Shown here: positions 7,281 through 13,856 of the stretch, in pieces | Numbering within the stretch: position 1 is the stretch's first letter | How the letters are laid out: each line of letters opens with the position of its first letter | Assembly (NCBI GenBank): GCA_946886245.1 | Contig: CAMPIF010000054.1 | Coordinates: 1 to 14,358 of the forward strand | Length of the DNA stretch: 14,358 nucleotides | From: Ectopseudomonas composti | Lineage (GTDB): Bacteria; Pseudomonadota; Gammaproteobacteria; Pseudomonadales; Pseudomonadaceae | Direction: 5' to 3' | Notes under the pieces: generated by a model | What the model saw: only the letters and a program-made list of their open reading frames with translations | Told to the model about the DNA's origin: nothing | Databases searched by the model: none | Translations under genes and position numbers: made by a program

Positions 7281-7688
7281 GTGGAAGAAGTCATCGAACA
7301 GCTGCGCGAACTCAACGAGCCGGTACCGGTACCGCTGGAGCTGCCGGAAGAAGAGACCCTGGTGGAAATTCAGGAGCAGATCCTCATTCACTTGCCCTTC
7401 GAGCTGCGCGAATACCTGCTCAAGGTCAGTGATGTGGTCTACGGCCGCCTGGAGCCGGTGACCGCCAGCGATCCGCAATCGCACACCTACCTGCCGGAAG
7501 TCGCCGCCGAAGCCTGGAGCCTGGGGCTGCCGCGCGATCTGGTGCCGCTGTGCCAGGACGGCCGCGATTATTACGCCGTGGACGTGGAAGGCCAGGTCTG
7601 GCTGTGGGACGGCGACGAAGGCGAACTGACCGACGAAAGCTGGGACTCGGTCTGGCACTGGTGCCGCGACGTCTGGCTGGAAAGCTGA
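7281..7688 (+). CDS. SMI1/KNR4 (SUKH)-family protein
   Basis: 135 aa. The fold family is shown by LPFELREYLLKVSDVVYGRLEP (38-59), TYLPEVAAEAW (69-79), the VPLCQDGRDYYAVD block (88-101), GQVWLWD (104-110) and a Trp-rich end WDSVWHWCRDVWLES. SUKH proteins include many toxin-immunity proteins, but this single-copy, very acidic version reads like a conserved chromosomal pseudomonad protein of unknown role, and no toxin gene adjoins it. The start is GTG at 7281: GAGGAG at 7266-7271 lies 9 bases upstream, and the nearby ATG at 7264 is in another frame. It appears to be a single-gene transcript, followed by repeats and the convergent GntR gene. Confidence 0.85.
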   Translation: MEEVIEQLRELNEPVPVPLELPEEETLVEIQEQILIHLPFELREYLLKVSDVVYGRLEPVTASDPQSHTYLPEVAAEAWSLGLPRDLVPLCQDGRDYYAVDVEGQVWLWDGDEGELTDESWDSVWHWCRDVWLES

Positions 7689-7705
7689 GAGCGCCTTCGC
7701 CGTAG

Positions 7706-7722
7706 GGTGCGCCATGCGCACC
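7706..7722. repeat. Short palindromic repeat GGTGCGC-CAT-GCGCACC, copy 3
   Basis: Same sequence and flanks (GTAG before, AG after) as the copy at 5593-5609, about 2.1 kb away. It begins 17 bases after the stop of the SMI1/KNR4-family gene. Confidence 0.65.
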
Positions 7723-7743
7723 AGCTTCGCGAACTCCGTCGCC

Positions 7744-7804
7744 GCTGAAGCGCCTCCCACAAAAGTCATACGCCTGGGCTGGAGCCCGTGGGAGGGGCTT
7801 CAGC
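7744..7804. repeat. REP pair in inverted orientation (BIME-like)
   Basis: GCTGAAGCGCCTCCCAC (7744-7760) is complementary to GTGGGAGGGGCTTCAGC (7788-7804) in 16 of 17 positions. Inside the 27-base loop is a second small stem, GGGCT-GG-AGCCC. The arm wording (GGCTTCAGC, CTCCCAC) is that of Pseudomonas REP elements. It lies between two convergent genes and could fold as a bidirectional 3'-end structure. Confidence 0.7.
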
Positions 7805-7840
7805 CGCGAAATCCATAAAGCGAGTTGCGCGAGCACCGCC

Positions 7841-8494
7841 TCACACCTCGCCCTGCTCCAACGCCAGCAGGTTGAGCAGGAACCGCGCGAAGTACAGCAG
7901 ATCCTGCTCCATGGCCTGGCGCGCGCCCTTGGCGTCGCCGGCCTCGATGGCCACAAAGGCATCTTCATGAAAGTCGTTGAGCCGTAGCGACAGATCGGCG
8001 CCAGTGAACAAGCGGTTGAAGAATGGCCCGATCTGCAGCCATAGCGACTCGATCGAACGCATCAGCACCGGGTTGCCACAGGCGCCGTACAGGTGCAGGT
8101 GAAACTGGCTGTTGGCAATGAGGTAGTCCTGCACCTGGCGGGTCTCGATGGCCACATCCATGCGTTGCACGCAGTCACGCAGCTGGGCCAGATCGTCGCG
8201 GCTCAGGCGTGGCGTGGCCAACTCCACCGCCAGGCCTTCCAGCGCCAGGCGCACCTGAAAGATGTTCTCGTAGCGCTCGCGGGTCATCGACGGGACTCGC
8301 ACCGAGCGCTGCGGCTCGCCCTCCAGCGCGCCCTCGGCCACCAGTCGCTGCAGGGCAGCGCGCACCGGCATCGGGCTGGTGCCCCACTCGCCCGCCAAGT
8401 CGCGGATCTTCAACCGCTCTCCAGGCTGGAAGCGCCCGGCCAACAGGCCCGAGCGGATGTTCTGGTACAGCTGTTCCTGCAGGTTGTCAGCCAT
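7841..8494 (-). CDS. GntR-family regulator, FadR subfamily (FCD domain)
   Basis: 217 aa. The N-terminal winged helix spans about 5-68, with LYQNIRSGLLAGRFQPGERL (9-28), LAGEWGTSPMPVRAALQRL (33-51) and the wing LVAEGALEGEPQRSVRVP. The C-terminal FCD domain is all-helical. Its usual metal ligands are N128, H132 (in NSQFHLHL) and H176 (in DFHEDAF), but the third histidine position reads D198 (MEQDLLYF). Such proteins are usually dimeric repressors released by a small carboxylate or amine-pathway metabolite. The ATG at 8494 is chosen because GAGGT lies just upstream on the minus strand; longer open frames lack one. It is divergent from the aminotransferase gene, with palindromes in the shared region, so it probably controls the aminotransferase/ligase pair and perhaps itself. 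Confidence 0.9.
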   Translation of the reverse strand: MADNLQEQLYQNIRSGLLAGRFQPGERLKIRDLAGEWGTSPMPVRAALQRLVAEGALEGEPQRSVRVPSMTRERYENIFQVRLALEGLAVELATPRLSRDDLAQLRDCVQRMDVAIETRQVQDYLIANSQFHLHLYGACGNPVLMRSIESLWLQIGPFFNRLFTGADLSLRLNDFHEDAFVAIEAGDAKGARQAMEQDLLYFARFLLNLLALEQGEV

Positions 8495-8596
8495 GCACCA
8501 CCTCCCTCGGTGGCGCCGGCAATTGAGCAAGGGTCAGGCTACAGTCACGCATGAAAGGCTCCAGTAGAAAATGTGGCGAGTCTACGTCAGGGACTG

Positions 8597-8604
8597 ATTT
8601 TGTG
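8597..8604. promoter_or_regulatory. Possible operator half-site
   Basis: ATTTTGTG equals the left half of the 20-bp palindrome at 8689. The right half is degenerate (AAAAAT). Its expected centre (8605.5) is 31 bp from the centre of the next site, half of the 62 bp between the two full sites. Tentative. Confidence 0.3.
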
Positions 8605-8627
8605 CGAAAAATGCCCGGACATTAAAT

Positions 8628-8645
8628 ATTTAGTGATCACAAATA
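8628..8645. promoter_or_regulatory. Candidate GntR operator O1 (GTGATCAC core)
   Basis: The core GTGATCAC (8633-8640) is perfectly palindromic, with TTTA on the left and AAA on the right. It shares most of its 16-18 bases with the second site. Centre 8636.5. Located in the divergent region between the GntR gene and the aminotransferase gene. Confidence 0.6.
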
Positions 8646-8665
8646 CGGGTTTACAGATGAAATAT

Positions 8666-8694
8666 CTGACTTTCATCAGGCCATTTACTATTTT
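8666..8694 (+). promoter_or_regulatory. Predicted promoter of the aminotransferase gene
   Basis: CTGACT (8666-8671) and TATTTT (8689-8694) are 17 bases apart, each matching 4 of 6 sigma-70 consensus bases. The -10 element is the left arm of operator O2, so a bound regulator would block it. Transcription would begin near 8701, giving a leader of about 40 bases. Moderate support. Confidence 0.4.
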
Positions 8695-8708
8695 GTGATC
8701 ACAAAATA
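8689..8708. promoter_or_regulatory. Candidate GntR operator O2, perfect 20-bp palindrome
   Basis: TATTTTGTGA followed by its exact reverse complement TCACAAAATA. Centre 8698.5, 62 bp (about six helical turns) from O1. It overlaps the predicted -10 of the aminotransferase promoter and ends 33 bases before the start codon. Confidence 0.75.
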
Positions 8709-8741
8709 TCATGCGAGCAGCATTCAATCGAGGTATGCCCC

Positions 8742-10136
8742 ATGACCACCGCCAGTGGTATCAGCCCAATCGCCGTTGATCGCTTCGTCGCGGCCGAGCG
8801 TGCGCTGTTTCTGTCGCGCAATCCGAAGTCCGTGGCTCTGGCCGAACGCGCCCGCCACTCGCTGTATGGCGGCGTGCCGATGCACTGGATGGCCGACTGG
8901 TCAACGCCGGTACCGCTGTTCGTCGAGCGCGCCAAGGGTGCGCGCTTCTTCGACGTGGACGGTCACGAGTACATCGACTTCTGCCTGGGCGACACCGGCA
9001 CCATGTTCGGCCACTCCCCCGACCCGGTGGCCCGCGCCCTCGCCGAGCAGGCGAACAAGGGCCTGACCACCATGCTGCCCGGCGAAGACGCCGTGGTCTG
9101 CGGCGAGCTGCTGGCCCAGCGCTTCGGCCTGCCGTACTGGCAGGTGACCGCCACCGCCACCGATTCCAACCGCTACGTGCTGCGCTGGGCGCGCGCCATC
9201 ACTCAGCGCAAGACCCTGCTGGTATTCGACGGCTGCTACCACGGCACCGTCGACGACGTGATGGTGCGCCATCGCGATGGCCAGACCGTGCACCGCTCCG
9301 GCCTGGTCGGCCAGGCTTATGACCTGACCGAGCACAGCCGCGCCATTCCCTTCAACGATGTCGAAGCCCTGGAAGCGGCGCTGGCTGAGGGCGACGTCTG
9401 CGCCCTGCTCTGCGAGCCGGCAATGACCAACATCGGCATGGTCCTGCCCGATCCGGGCTTCATGCAGAAATGCCGCGAACTCACACGAAAGTACGGCAGC
9501 CTGCTGATCATCGACGAAACCCACACCATCTCCACCGACATCGGCGGCTGCACGCGCCTGTGGGGCCTCGACCCGGACTTCTTCGTGGTCGGCAAGCCTA
9601 TCGCTGGTGGCGTGCCGTGCGGCATCTTCGGCTGCAGCGCGGCGATGGCCGAAGCCATGACCCAGGCCCGTCAGCGCGCCAGCGCAGAAAGCCAGGGTCA
9701 CGGCCACAGCGGCATGGGCACCACCCTGTCGGCCAATGCCCTGGCCATGCACTGCATGCGCGCCAACCTGGATCAGGTGATGACCCAGGCGGCCTACGAC
9801 CACATGCTGCCGCTGGCGGCTCGCCTGGCCGAAGGCTTCCGTCAGTTGATCGACAAGCACGACCTGAAGTGGTCGGTGACCGAGCTGGGCGCACGCTGCG
9901 AATTCCAGTTCTGCGCCACGCCGCCGCGCACTGGCGCCGAGGCCGAAGCGGCTTTTCATGACGAGCTGCAGATGGCCCTGCACCTGTACCTGATCAATCG
10001 CGGCATCCTGATCACGCCGTTCCACAACATGACCCTGTGCTGCCCGAGCACCACCGAGGCCGATGTGGACAAGTTGATCACCATGCTCGATGCGGCCCTC
10101 AGCGAGCTGCTGGCCATCCCCGGCGCCAGGCTCTGA
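8742..10136 (+). CDS. Class III PLP-dependent aminotransferase
   Basis: 464 aa. A cytoplasmic fold-type I enzyme of the class III group, related to glutamate-1-semialdehyde aminomutase and omega-amino acid/polyamine aminotransferases. Visible: GARFFDVDGHEYIDFCLGD near 66-84, GCYHGT (164-169), the cofactor aspartate D258 in IIDETHT and the Schiff-base lysine K285 in VVGKPIAGGVPCG. The usual SG(S/T)EA phosphate-cup motif is replaced by TATDSNRYVLRWARA (from 138). GAGGT (8730-8734) lies 7 bases before the ATG. With the downstream gamma-glutamyl ligase and the divergent GntR gene the block recalls, from memory, PA5522-PA5525 of P. aeruginosa. The likely role is transamination in catabolism of an amine or polyamine; the substrate is not readable from sequence. 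Confidence 0.88.
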   Translation: MTTASGISPIAVDRFVAAERALFLSRNPKSVALAERARHSLYGGVPMHWMADWSTPVPLFVERAKGARFFDVDGHEYIDFCLGDTGTMFGHSPDPVARALAEQANKGLTTMLPGEDAVVCGELLAQRFGLPYWQVTATATDSNRYVLRWARAITQRKTLLVFDGCYHGTVDDVMVRHRDGQTVHRSGLVGQAYDLTEHSRAIPFNDVEALEAALAEGDVCALLCEPAMTNIGMVLPDPGFMQKCRELTRKYGSLLIIDETHTISTDIGGCTRLWGLDPDFFVVGKPIAGGVPCGIFGCSAAMAEAMTQARQRASAESQGHGHSGMGTTLSANALAMHCMRANLDQVMTQAAYDHMLPLAARLAEGFRQLIDKHDLKWSVTELGARCEFQFCATPPRTGAEAEAAFHDELQMALHLYLINRGILITPFHNMTLCCPSTTEADVDKLITMLDAALSELLAIPGARL

Positions 10137-10141
10137 AGATT

Positions 10142-10239
10142 GCTCCCACGCTCCAGCGTGGGAGCGCAGGCAGCGACGCTCCGCGTCGCAAGGGACGCAG
10201 AGCGTCCCCGGAGTGGTGCCCACGCAGAGCGTGGGCACC
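10142..10239. repeat. Cluster of four hairpins between the aminotransferase and ligase genes
   Basis: Four successive perfect inverted repeats: GCTCCCACGC/GCGTGGGAGC (10142-10165), GCGACGC/GCGTCGC (10173-10189), GGGACGC/GCGTCCC (10192-10208) and GGTGCCCACGC/GCGTGGGCACC (10215-10239), with loops of 3-4 bases. It begins 6 bases after the aminotransferase stop and ends 27 bases before the ligase start. This wording is common in pseudomonad intergenic repeats. No T tracts follow the stems, so full termination is not implied, but the structure could stabilise the upstream message or lower ligase expression. Confidence 0.75.
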
Positions 10240-10265
10240 ATCAGACACCCTACGCGAGAACCACC

Positions 10266-11633
10266 ATGCAATTCGCCCATCCCCAGGAAGCCCGCGATTT
10301 CCTCGAACGCCACCCCGAGGTACGCAGCATCGAGCTGATGCTGATCGACGCCAACGGCATCCCGCGCGGCAAGCTGCTGCACCGCGACGAACTGCTGGCC
10401 ATCTACGAGAACGGCCGGCCGCTGCCCAGCTCGATCCTCTCGCTGACCATCCAGGGCGAGGACGTCGAGGCAAGCGGCCTGGTCTGGGAAGTGGCCGACG
10501 CCGACTGCTGGACCTACCCGCTGCCCGGCAGCCTGACCCTGCAACCCTGGCGCGCGGTGCCCACCGGCCAACTGCAGGTGAGCATGCATCCGACTCAAGG
10601 CATGCCGGCCACGCCGGGCGATCCGCGCCATGTGCTGATCCGTGCCATCGACGCGCTCAAGGCCGACGGCTATCACCCGGTGATGGCGGTGGAGCTGGAG
10701 TTCTACCTGCTGGACAAGCAGCGCGACGCCAACGGTCGCCCACAACCGGCCGTGCAGATGAACGGCGTGCGCCCGCAGGCGCCGCAGGTTTACGGCGTGT
10801 ACGAGCTGGAGCAGATGCAGCCGTTCCTCGACGATCTCTACGCCGCCTGTGAAATGCAGGGCTTGCCGGTGCGCACGGCGATCTCCGAATACGCCCCGGG
10901 CCAGCTGGAGCTGACCCTGGAACACCGCTTCGACGCCCTGCAGGCGGTGGACGAGGGCGTGCGCTACAAGCGCCTGGTCAAGGGCGTGGCGAACAAGCAC
11001 GGGCTGCAGGCCTGCTTCATGGCCAAGCCGTTCGGCGATCTGGCCGGCAACGGCATGCACATGCACGTCAGCCTGGCGGATGAACAGGGCAACAACCTGA
11101 TGGCCTCGGAAGACCCACAGGGCACGCCGCTGCTCAAGCACGCCATCGGCGGCATGATGGCCACGCTCGACGACGCCCTGGCGATCTTCTGCCCCAACGC
11201 CAACTCCTTCCGCCGCTTCCAGGCCAACAGCTACGCGCCGCTGGCCAAGAGCTGGGGGGTGAACAACCGCACCGTGTCCTTCCGCGTGCCGGGCGGGCCG
11301 GCCAACAGCCGTCATGTCGAGCACCGCATCTGCGGTGCCGACGCCAATCCCTATCTGGCGGCGGCGGCGATCCTTGCCGGTATCAACAAGGGTATCCGTG
11401 AGCAGATCGACCCGGGCGCGGCCATCGTCGGTAACGGCTACGAACAGGCCCGCGAAACCCTGCCCACCGACTGGCTCACCGCGCTGCGCAACCTGGAAGG
11501 GTCGAGCTGGGCGCACGAGGCTCTGGGCGAGCAGTTCCTCAAGGTCTTCCAGGCGATCAACTGCGCGGAATACCGCCAGTTCATGGCCGAAGTCGGCGAG
11601 CAGGACTGGCGCTGGTACCTGAGTCACGCCTGA
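10266..11633 (+). CDS. Glutamine synthetase-like gamma-glutamylamine/polyamine ligase (PuuA/PauA family)
   Basis: 455 aa. These enzymes use ATP to join the gamma-carboxyl of glutamate to an amine, the first step of gamma-glutamylated amine catabolism. N-terminal beta-grasp segment IELMLIDANGIPRGKLLHRDEL (about 21-42). Catalytic domain with metal-binding E143/E145 (VELEFYL), E208 and E215 (SEYAPGQLELTLEH), H265 and H267 (GNGMHMHVSL), FRVPGGPANSRHVEHRICGADANPYL with R349 and R354, then the usual GS tail. It lacks the GlnA wording of true glutamine synthetases, which supports the PuuA/PauA branch. From memory it matches the P. aeruginosa PA5522 (PauA7) context. The frame is open back to 10140, but that stretch is the hairpin cluster; the ATG at 10266 fits family length. 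Its ribosome site is weak (GAGAA at 10256-10260). Probably co-transcribed with the aminotransferase. Confidence 0.9.
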   Translation: MQFAHPQEARDFLERHPEVRSIELMLIDANGIPRGKLLHRDELLAIYENGRPLPSSILSLTIQGEDVEASGLVWEVADADCWTYPLPGSLTLQPWRAVPTGQLQVSMHPTQGMPATPGDPRHVLIRAIDALKADGYHPVMAVELEFYLLDKQRDANGRPQPAVQMNGVRPQAPQVYGVYELEQMQPFLDDLYAACEMQGLPVRTAISEYAPGQLELTLEHRFDALQAVDEGVRYKRLVKGVANKHGLQACFMAKPFGDLAGNGMHMHVSLADEQGNNLMASEDPQGTPLLKHAIGGMMATLDDALAIFCPNANSFRRFQANSYAPLAKSWGVNNRTVSFRVPGGPANSRHVEHRICGADANPYLAAAAILAGINKGIREQIDPGAAIVGNGYEQARETLPTDWLTALRNLEGSSWAHEALGEQFLKVFQAINCAEYRQFMAEVGEQDWRWYLSHA

Positions 11634-11665
11634 GTCGGGCAGGTGGATGAAAAACCCGCCCCTGC

Positions 11666-12916
11666 TCACAGCGGCAGGCAGCGCGCGCCGTCATCCTCCA
11701 GCATGGGACCGGCAAAACACAGCCGACCCTGCTCATCGAGCTGTGCTGGCTGCCCCGGATAGTAGGGGTTGTCGAAGGCGCGCAGTTGCTCGGCGCTTGG
11801 CGTACCCTGAGGCAGTTGGGACAGCCCCTGCAGCAGGCGACGATAGGCTTCGAGGTCCTGTAGTCGTACCGCATAGCGGCGATAGTCAGGCGCCCCAATG
11901 TCAAGCAGCACGTTACCCATCGGGTTGCGCCAGCTGCGTTGCCACTGGGCAGCGGGCAACTGCTGCAGCTCCCCGACAAACACTTCAGGCGGGCGCCGCG
12001 AGAGCTCGGCAATCGGCTGGTAGAACGTCAAGCTGGCATTGGTGCTCATTTGGGGGCGCAGGCCCCACCGCAGCATCAGCCGCTCTCCCAAGCTGTTCTG
12101 TGCCTTGGGCAGCGCCTCGAAAAGTAACGCCATCCCCTGAAACTCATGCTGCAGCGGCATCAGCAGGCTGCGTTCAGCTTCATCGAAGGCAGGCACACTG
12201 CTCGGCGCCGGCATCGACCCCTTACGATGGAGCACGGCCTGCCAGAACAGGTTGCGCTCGACCATACGCGCCAGAATCATCTTCGCGATCAGCGTATCAG
12301 CGCGGCGCAGCTGCCCTCGCAGCAGGTGCAGCTCCTCATCGAGACGCGCCCGAACCTGCTCCCCCTCCCCCACCTGAGCCGCCTTGAGCAGTTGCAGAGT
12401 CAGCAGCTGCTGGCCACTCACGAGGTAACGGTGCGGCGGCAACGGGGCAATGAGGCTGGCCTCCAGAAGATTGCGGTAGTCATCGAGCTGGAGAAACTGC
12501 CAGTAGCGCTCGCGCAGAAGACGCTGCTCATCCGTCTCGACCCAGCCAGACACCCCACTCAGCAGCGTGGTCAGACAGCCCTCTTTTTCTACCGCACAGA
12601 ACAAAGGTCCCTGCGGTAAAGCCAACGTGGCCACCACTGGCTCTGCAAAGCCCTCATCCATCGGGCCGTGGCTGCTGCGCCAGGCGCGATAGGCCTGCAG
12701 CCGCTCGGCACCCAGTGCCTCTGGCGACTGCCCAGGGCCAGCATCCAGACCATTGAGAAACACATAGGCCCGACTCTGCCCTTCATCGACCTGAGCCTGT
12801 TCCAGCCAGGTTTGCGCGTCGGCACTCAGCGCTTCATCCCGCATCCAGGCATAGCCGCCAGCGACCAGCAGCACGGGCAGGCCCAGGAGCAGCGCAACGA
12901 TCCCTGTGCGCATCAT
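11666..12916 (-). CDS. Membrane-anchored protein of unknown function
   Basis: 416 aa; I do not recognise the family. The N-terminus MMRTGIVALLLGLPVLLVAGGYAW is a single membrane anchor (about 5-24) without a clear cleavage site, followed by a long, soluble, Leu-, Gln- and Arg-rich, probably helical region. Cysteines form two close pairs: C107 and C114 (FCAVEKEGC), and C400 and C413 at the extreme C-terminus, which fits disulfides in the periplasm. The start codon overlaps the upstream gene's stop as ATGA (12913-12916), and AAGGTGAG lies just before it, so translation is probably coupled. The stop abuts, 32 bases away, that of the convergent ligase gene. The two overlapping genes probably work together in the cell envelope; nothing more specific can be read. 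Confidence 0.75.
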   Translation of the reverse strand: MMRTGIVALLLGLPVLLVAGGYAWMRDEALSADAQTWLEQAQVDEGQSRAYVFLNGLDAGPGQSPEALGAERLQAYRAWRSSHGPMDEGFAEPVVATLALPQGPLFCAVEKEGCLTTLLSGVSGWVETDEQRLLRERYWQFLQLDDYRNLLEASLIAPLPPHRYLVSGQQLLTLQLLKAAQVGEGEQVRARLDEELHLLRGQLRRADTLIAKMILARMVERNLFWQAVLHRKGSMPAPSSVPAFDEAERSLLMPLQHEFQGMALLFEALPKAQNSLGERLMLRWGLRPQMSTNASLTFYQPIAELSRRPPEVFVGELQQLPAAQWQRSWRNPMGNVLLDIGAPDYRRYAVRLQDLEAYRRLLQGLSQLPQGTPSAEQLRAFDNPYYPGQPAQLDEQGRLCFAGPMLEDDGARCLPL

Positions 12917-13620
12917 CGGCTCACCTTGATGTACTCGCCCGCCACACTGATACCCATGCCGCCGTAGTCCTGGCAGCGATCGGCGAACACCTCCTGCACG
13001 CGCAACTCGATGCCTTCGCGCAACAGCTGCACCGCGCAATCGCTGCCCAGCCCGGCATCCTCCAGGCGCATCTGCACGCCGTCGCCGACCAGCTTGCCAT
13101 CCAGCTCGCCGATGGCGGCCGGGCCGTATTCCTCGACCCGGGCACCAGCGCGCACGGGCGAGAAACTGGCGTGATAACCGCCACTGCCGTCCTCGCTGAT
13201 CTGCAGCTCGCTCCACACCGCCTGGCCGCCGTAGCGCAGGTAGCGGCCAACGGGGCTGGCGCTCAGCGCCAGATAATCCAGTGCCTCGGCCACCTTGCGC
13301 AGGTGCAGACGGGTCGAGGAGCCGCTGAGGTTGTTGTCCAGTGCCACGCCCAGCCAGGCGCGCGCCATGCCCGCCTGACCTGCGCGCAGGCTGGCCAGGA
13401 TGAGGTTGTTCAGCGCCAGCTCCAACTGTGCCGTGTCGCCTTGCTCGACACGTCGTAACTGACGCTCGAAGGCTGCGATGGCCTGCTCATGGCGACCGTC
13501 CTGGTAGGCGGCGCTGCCGACCTGGTTGCACTGCACCACCGTGGCGCACTCCTCGGTCGCCTGCACGGCAGCGACGAGCCCCAGCAGCGGCAGGAGCAGA
13601 AATTTCGAGCGGATCGGCAT
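12913..13620 (-). CDS. Exported TPR-like protein of unknown function
   Basis: 235 aa. A Sec signal peptide MPIRSKFLLLPLLGLVAAVQA, with cleavage expected after residue 21. The mature protein opens with C25 and C31, then a helical repeat region (about 33-115) with TPR-like wording: GSAAYQDGRHEQAIAAFERQ and NLILASLRAGQAGMARAWL. The second half (about 125-235) is beta-rich, with C195 and C216, ending CQDYGGMGISVAGEYIKVSR; two disulfides are plausible. The start at 13620 is preferred over an ATG at 13629, because AAGGA lies 8 bases upstream of the former and overlaps the latter. It overlaps the next gene by 4 bases (ATGA). Probably a periplasmic protein acting with the membrane-anchored product of that gene. 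Confidence 0.78.
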   Translation of the reverse strand: MPIRSKFLLLPLLGLVAAVQATEECATVVQCNQVGSAAYQDGRHEQAIAAFERQLRRVEQGDTAQLELALNNLILASLRAGQAGMARAWLGVALDNNLSGSSTRLHLRKVAEALDYLALSASPVGRYLRYGGQAVWSELQISEDGSGGYHASFSPVRAGARVEEYGPAAIGELDGKLVGDGVQMRLEDAGLGSDCAVQLLREGIELRVQEVFADRCQDYGGMGISVAGEYIKVSR

Positions 13621-13680
13621 GGATGACATCCTTGCAGTAGTGAGTGTGTATCTTGCATCCCCAAAGCCAGCAGGCCTTAC

Positions 13681-13820
13681 CAGGCTGTTGAAAAACTACC
13701 TACGTTGCCATTGCTGCGTTAAAAACAGGCTCAAAATGCTCATTTACAACTCGTAAACTGCGCTTTTTCGCCTGTTTTTGCCTTGCACTGGCTGCCTCGC
13801 CTACGTTTTTCAACGGCCTG
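13681..13820. mobile_element. MITE-like inverted-repeat element, 140 bp
   Basis: The ends are CAGGCTGTTGAAAAAC (13681-13696) and, on the other strand, CAGGCCGTTGAAAAAC (13805-13820): 16-bp terminal inverted repeats with one mismatch. Inside, AAAAACAGGC (13721-13730) pairs with GCCTGTTTTT (13770-13779), and TTTAC/GTAAA flank the centre, so most of the element could fold back on itself. It encodes nothing. I recall near-identical intergenic elements in several Pseudomonas genomes. No clean target-site duplication is visible (TTAC on the left, GTAC on the right). It lies between two divergently transcribed genes. Confidence 0.75.
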
Positions 13821-13856
13821 GTACTCTCATAAGCCCCACACGTACTCGGAGCAACG

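Noticed and set aside
8656..8677. Inverted repeat GATGAAA/TTTCATC between the two operators, possible second regulator site.
   Set aside because: Short arms in AT-rich sequence; unlike the GTGATCAC sites and with no partner copy nearby.
10140..10265. In-frame N-terminal extension of the gamma-glutamyl ligase.
   Set aside because: The 42 extra codons are exactly the hairpin repeat cluster; family length and start fit the ATG at 10266.
11634..11665. Bidirectional terminator between the ligase gene and the convergent unknown gene.
   Set aside because: Only a 5-bp stem (GCAGG/CCTGC) forms and the A/T run lies in the loop, not after the stem.
8901..11669. A 922-codon minus-strand open frame spanning the aminotransferase and ligase genes.
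   Set aside because: It runs opposite two complete enzymes and through the repeat cluster, with no domain and shadow-type composition.
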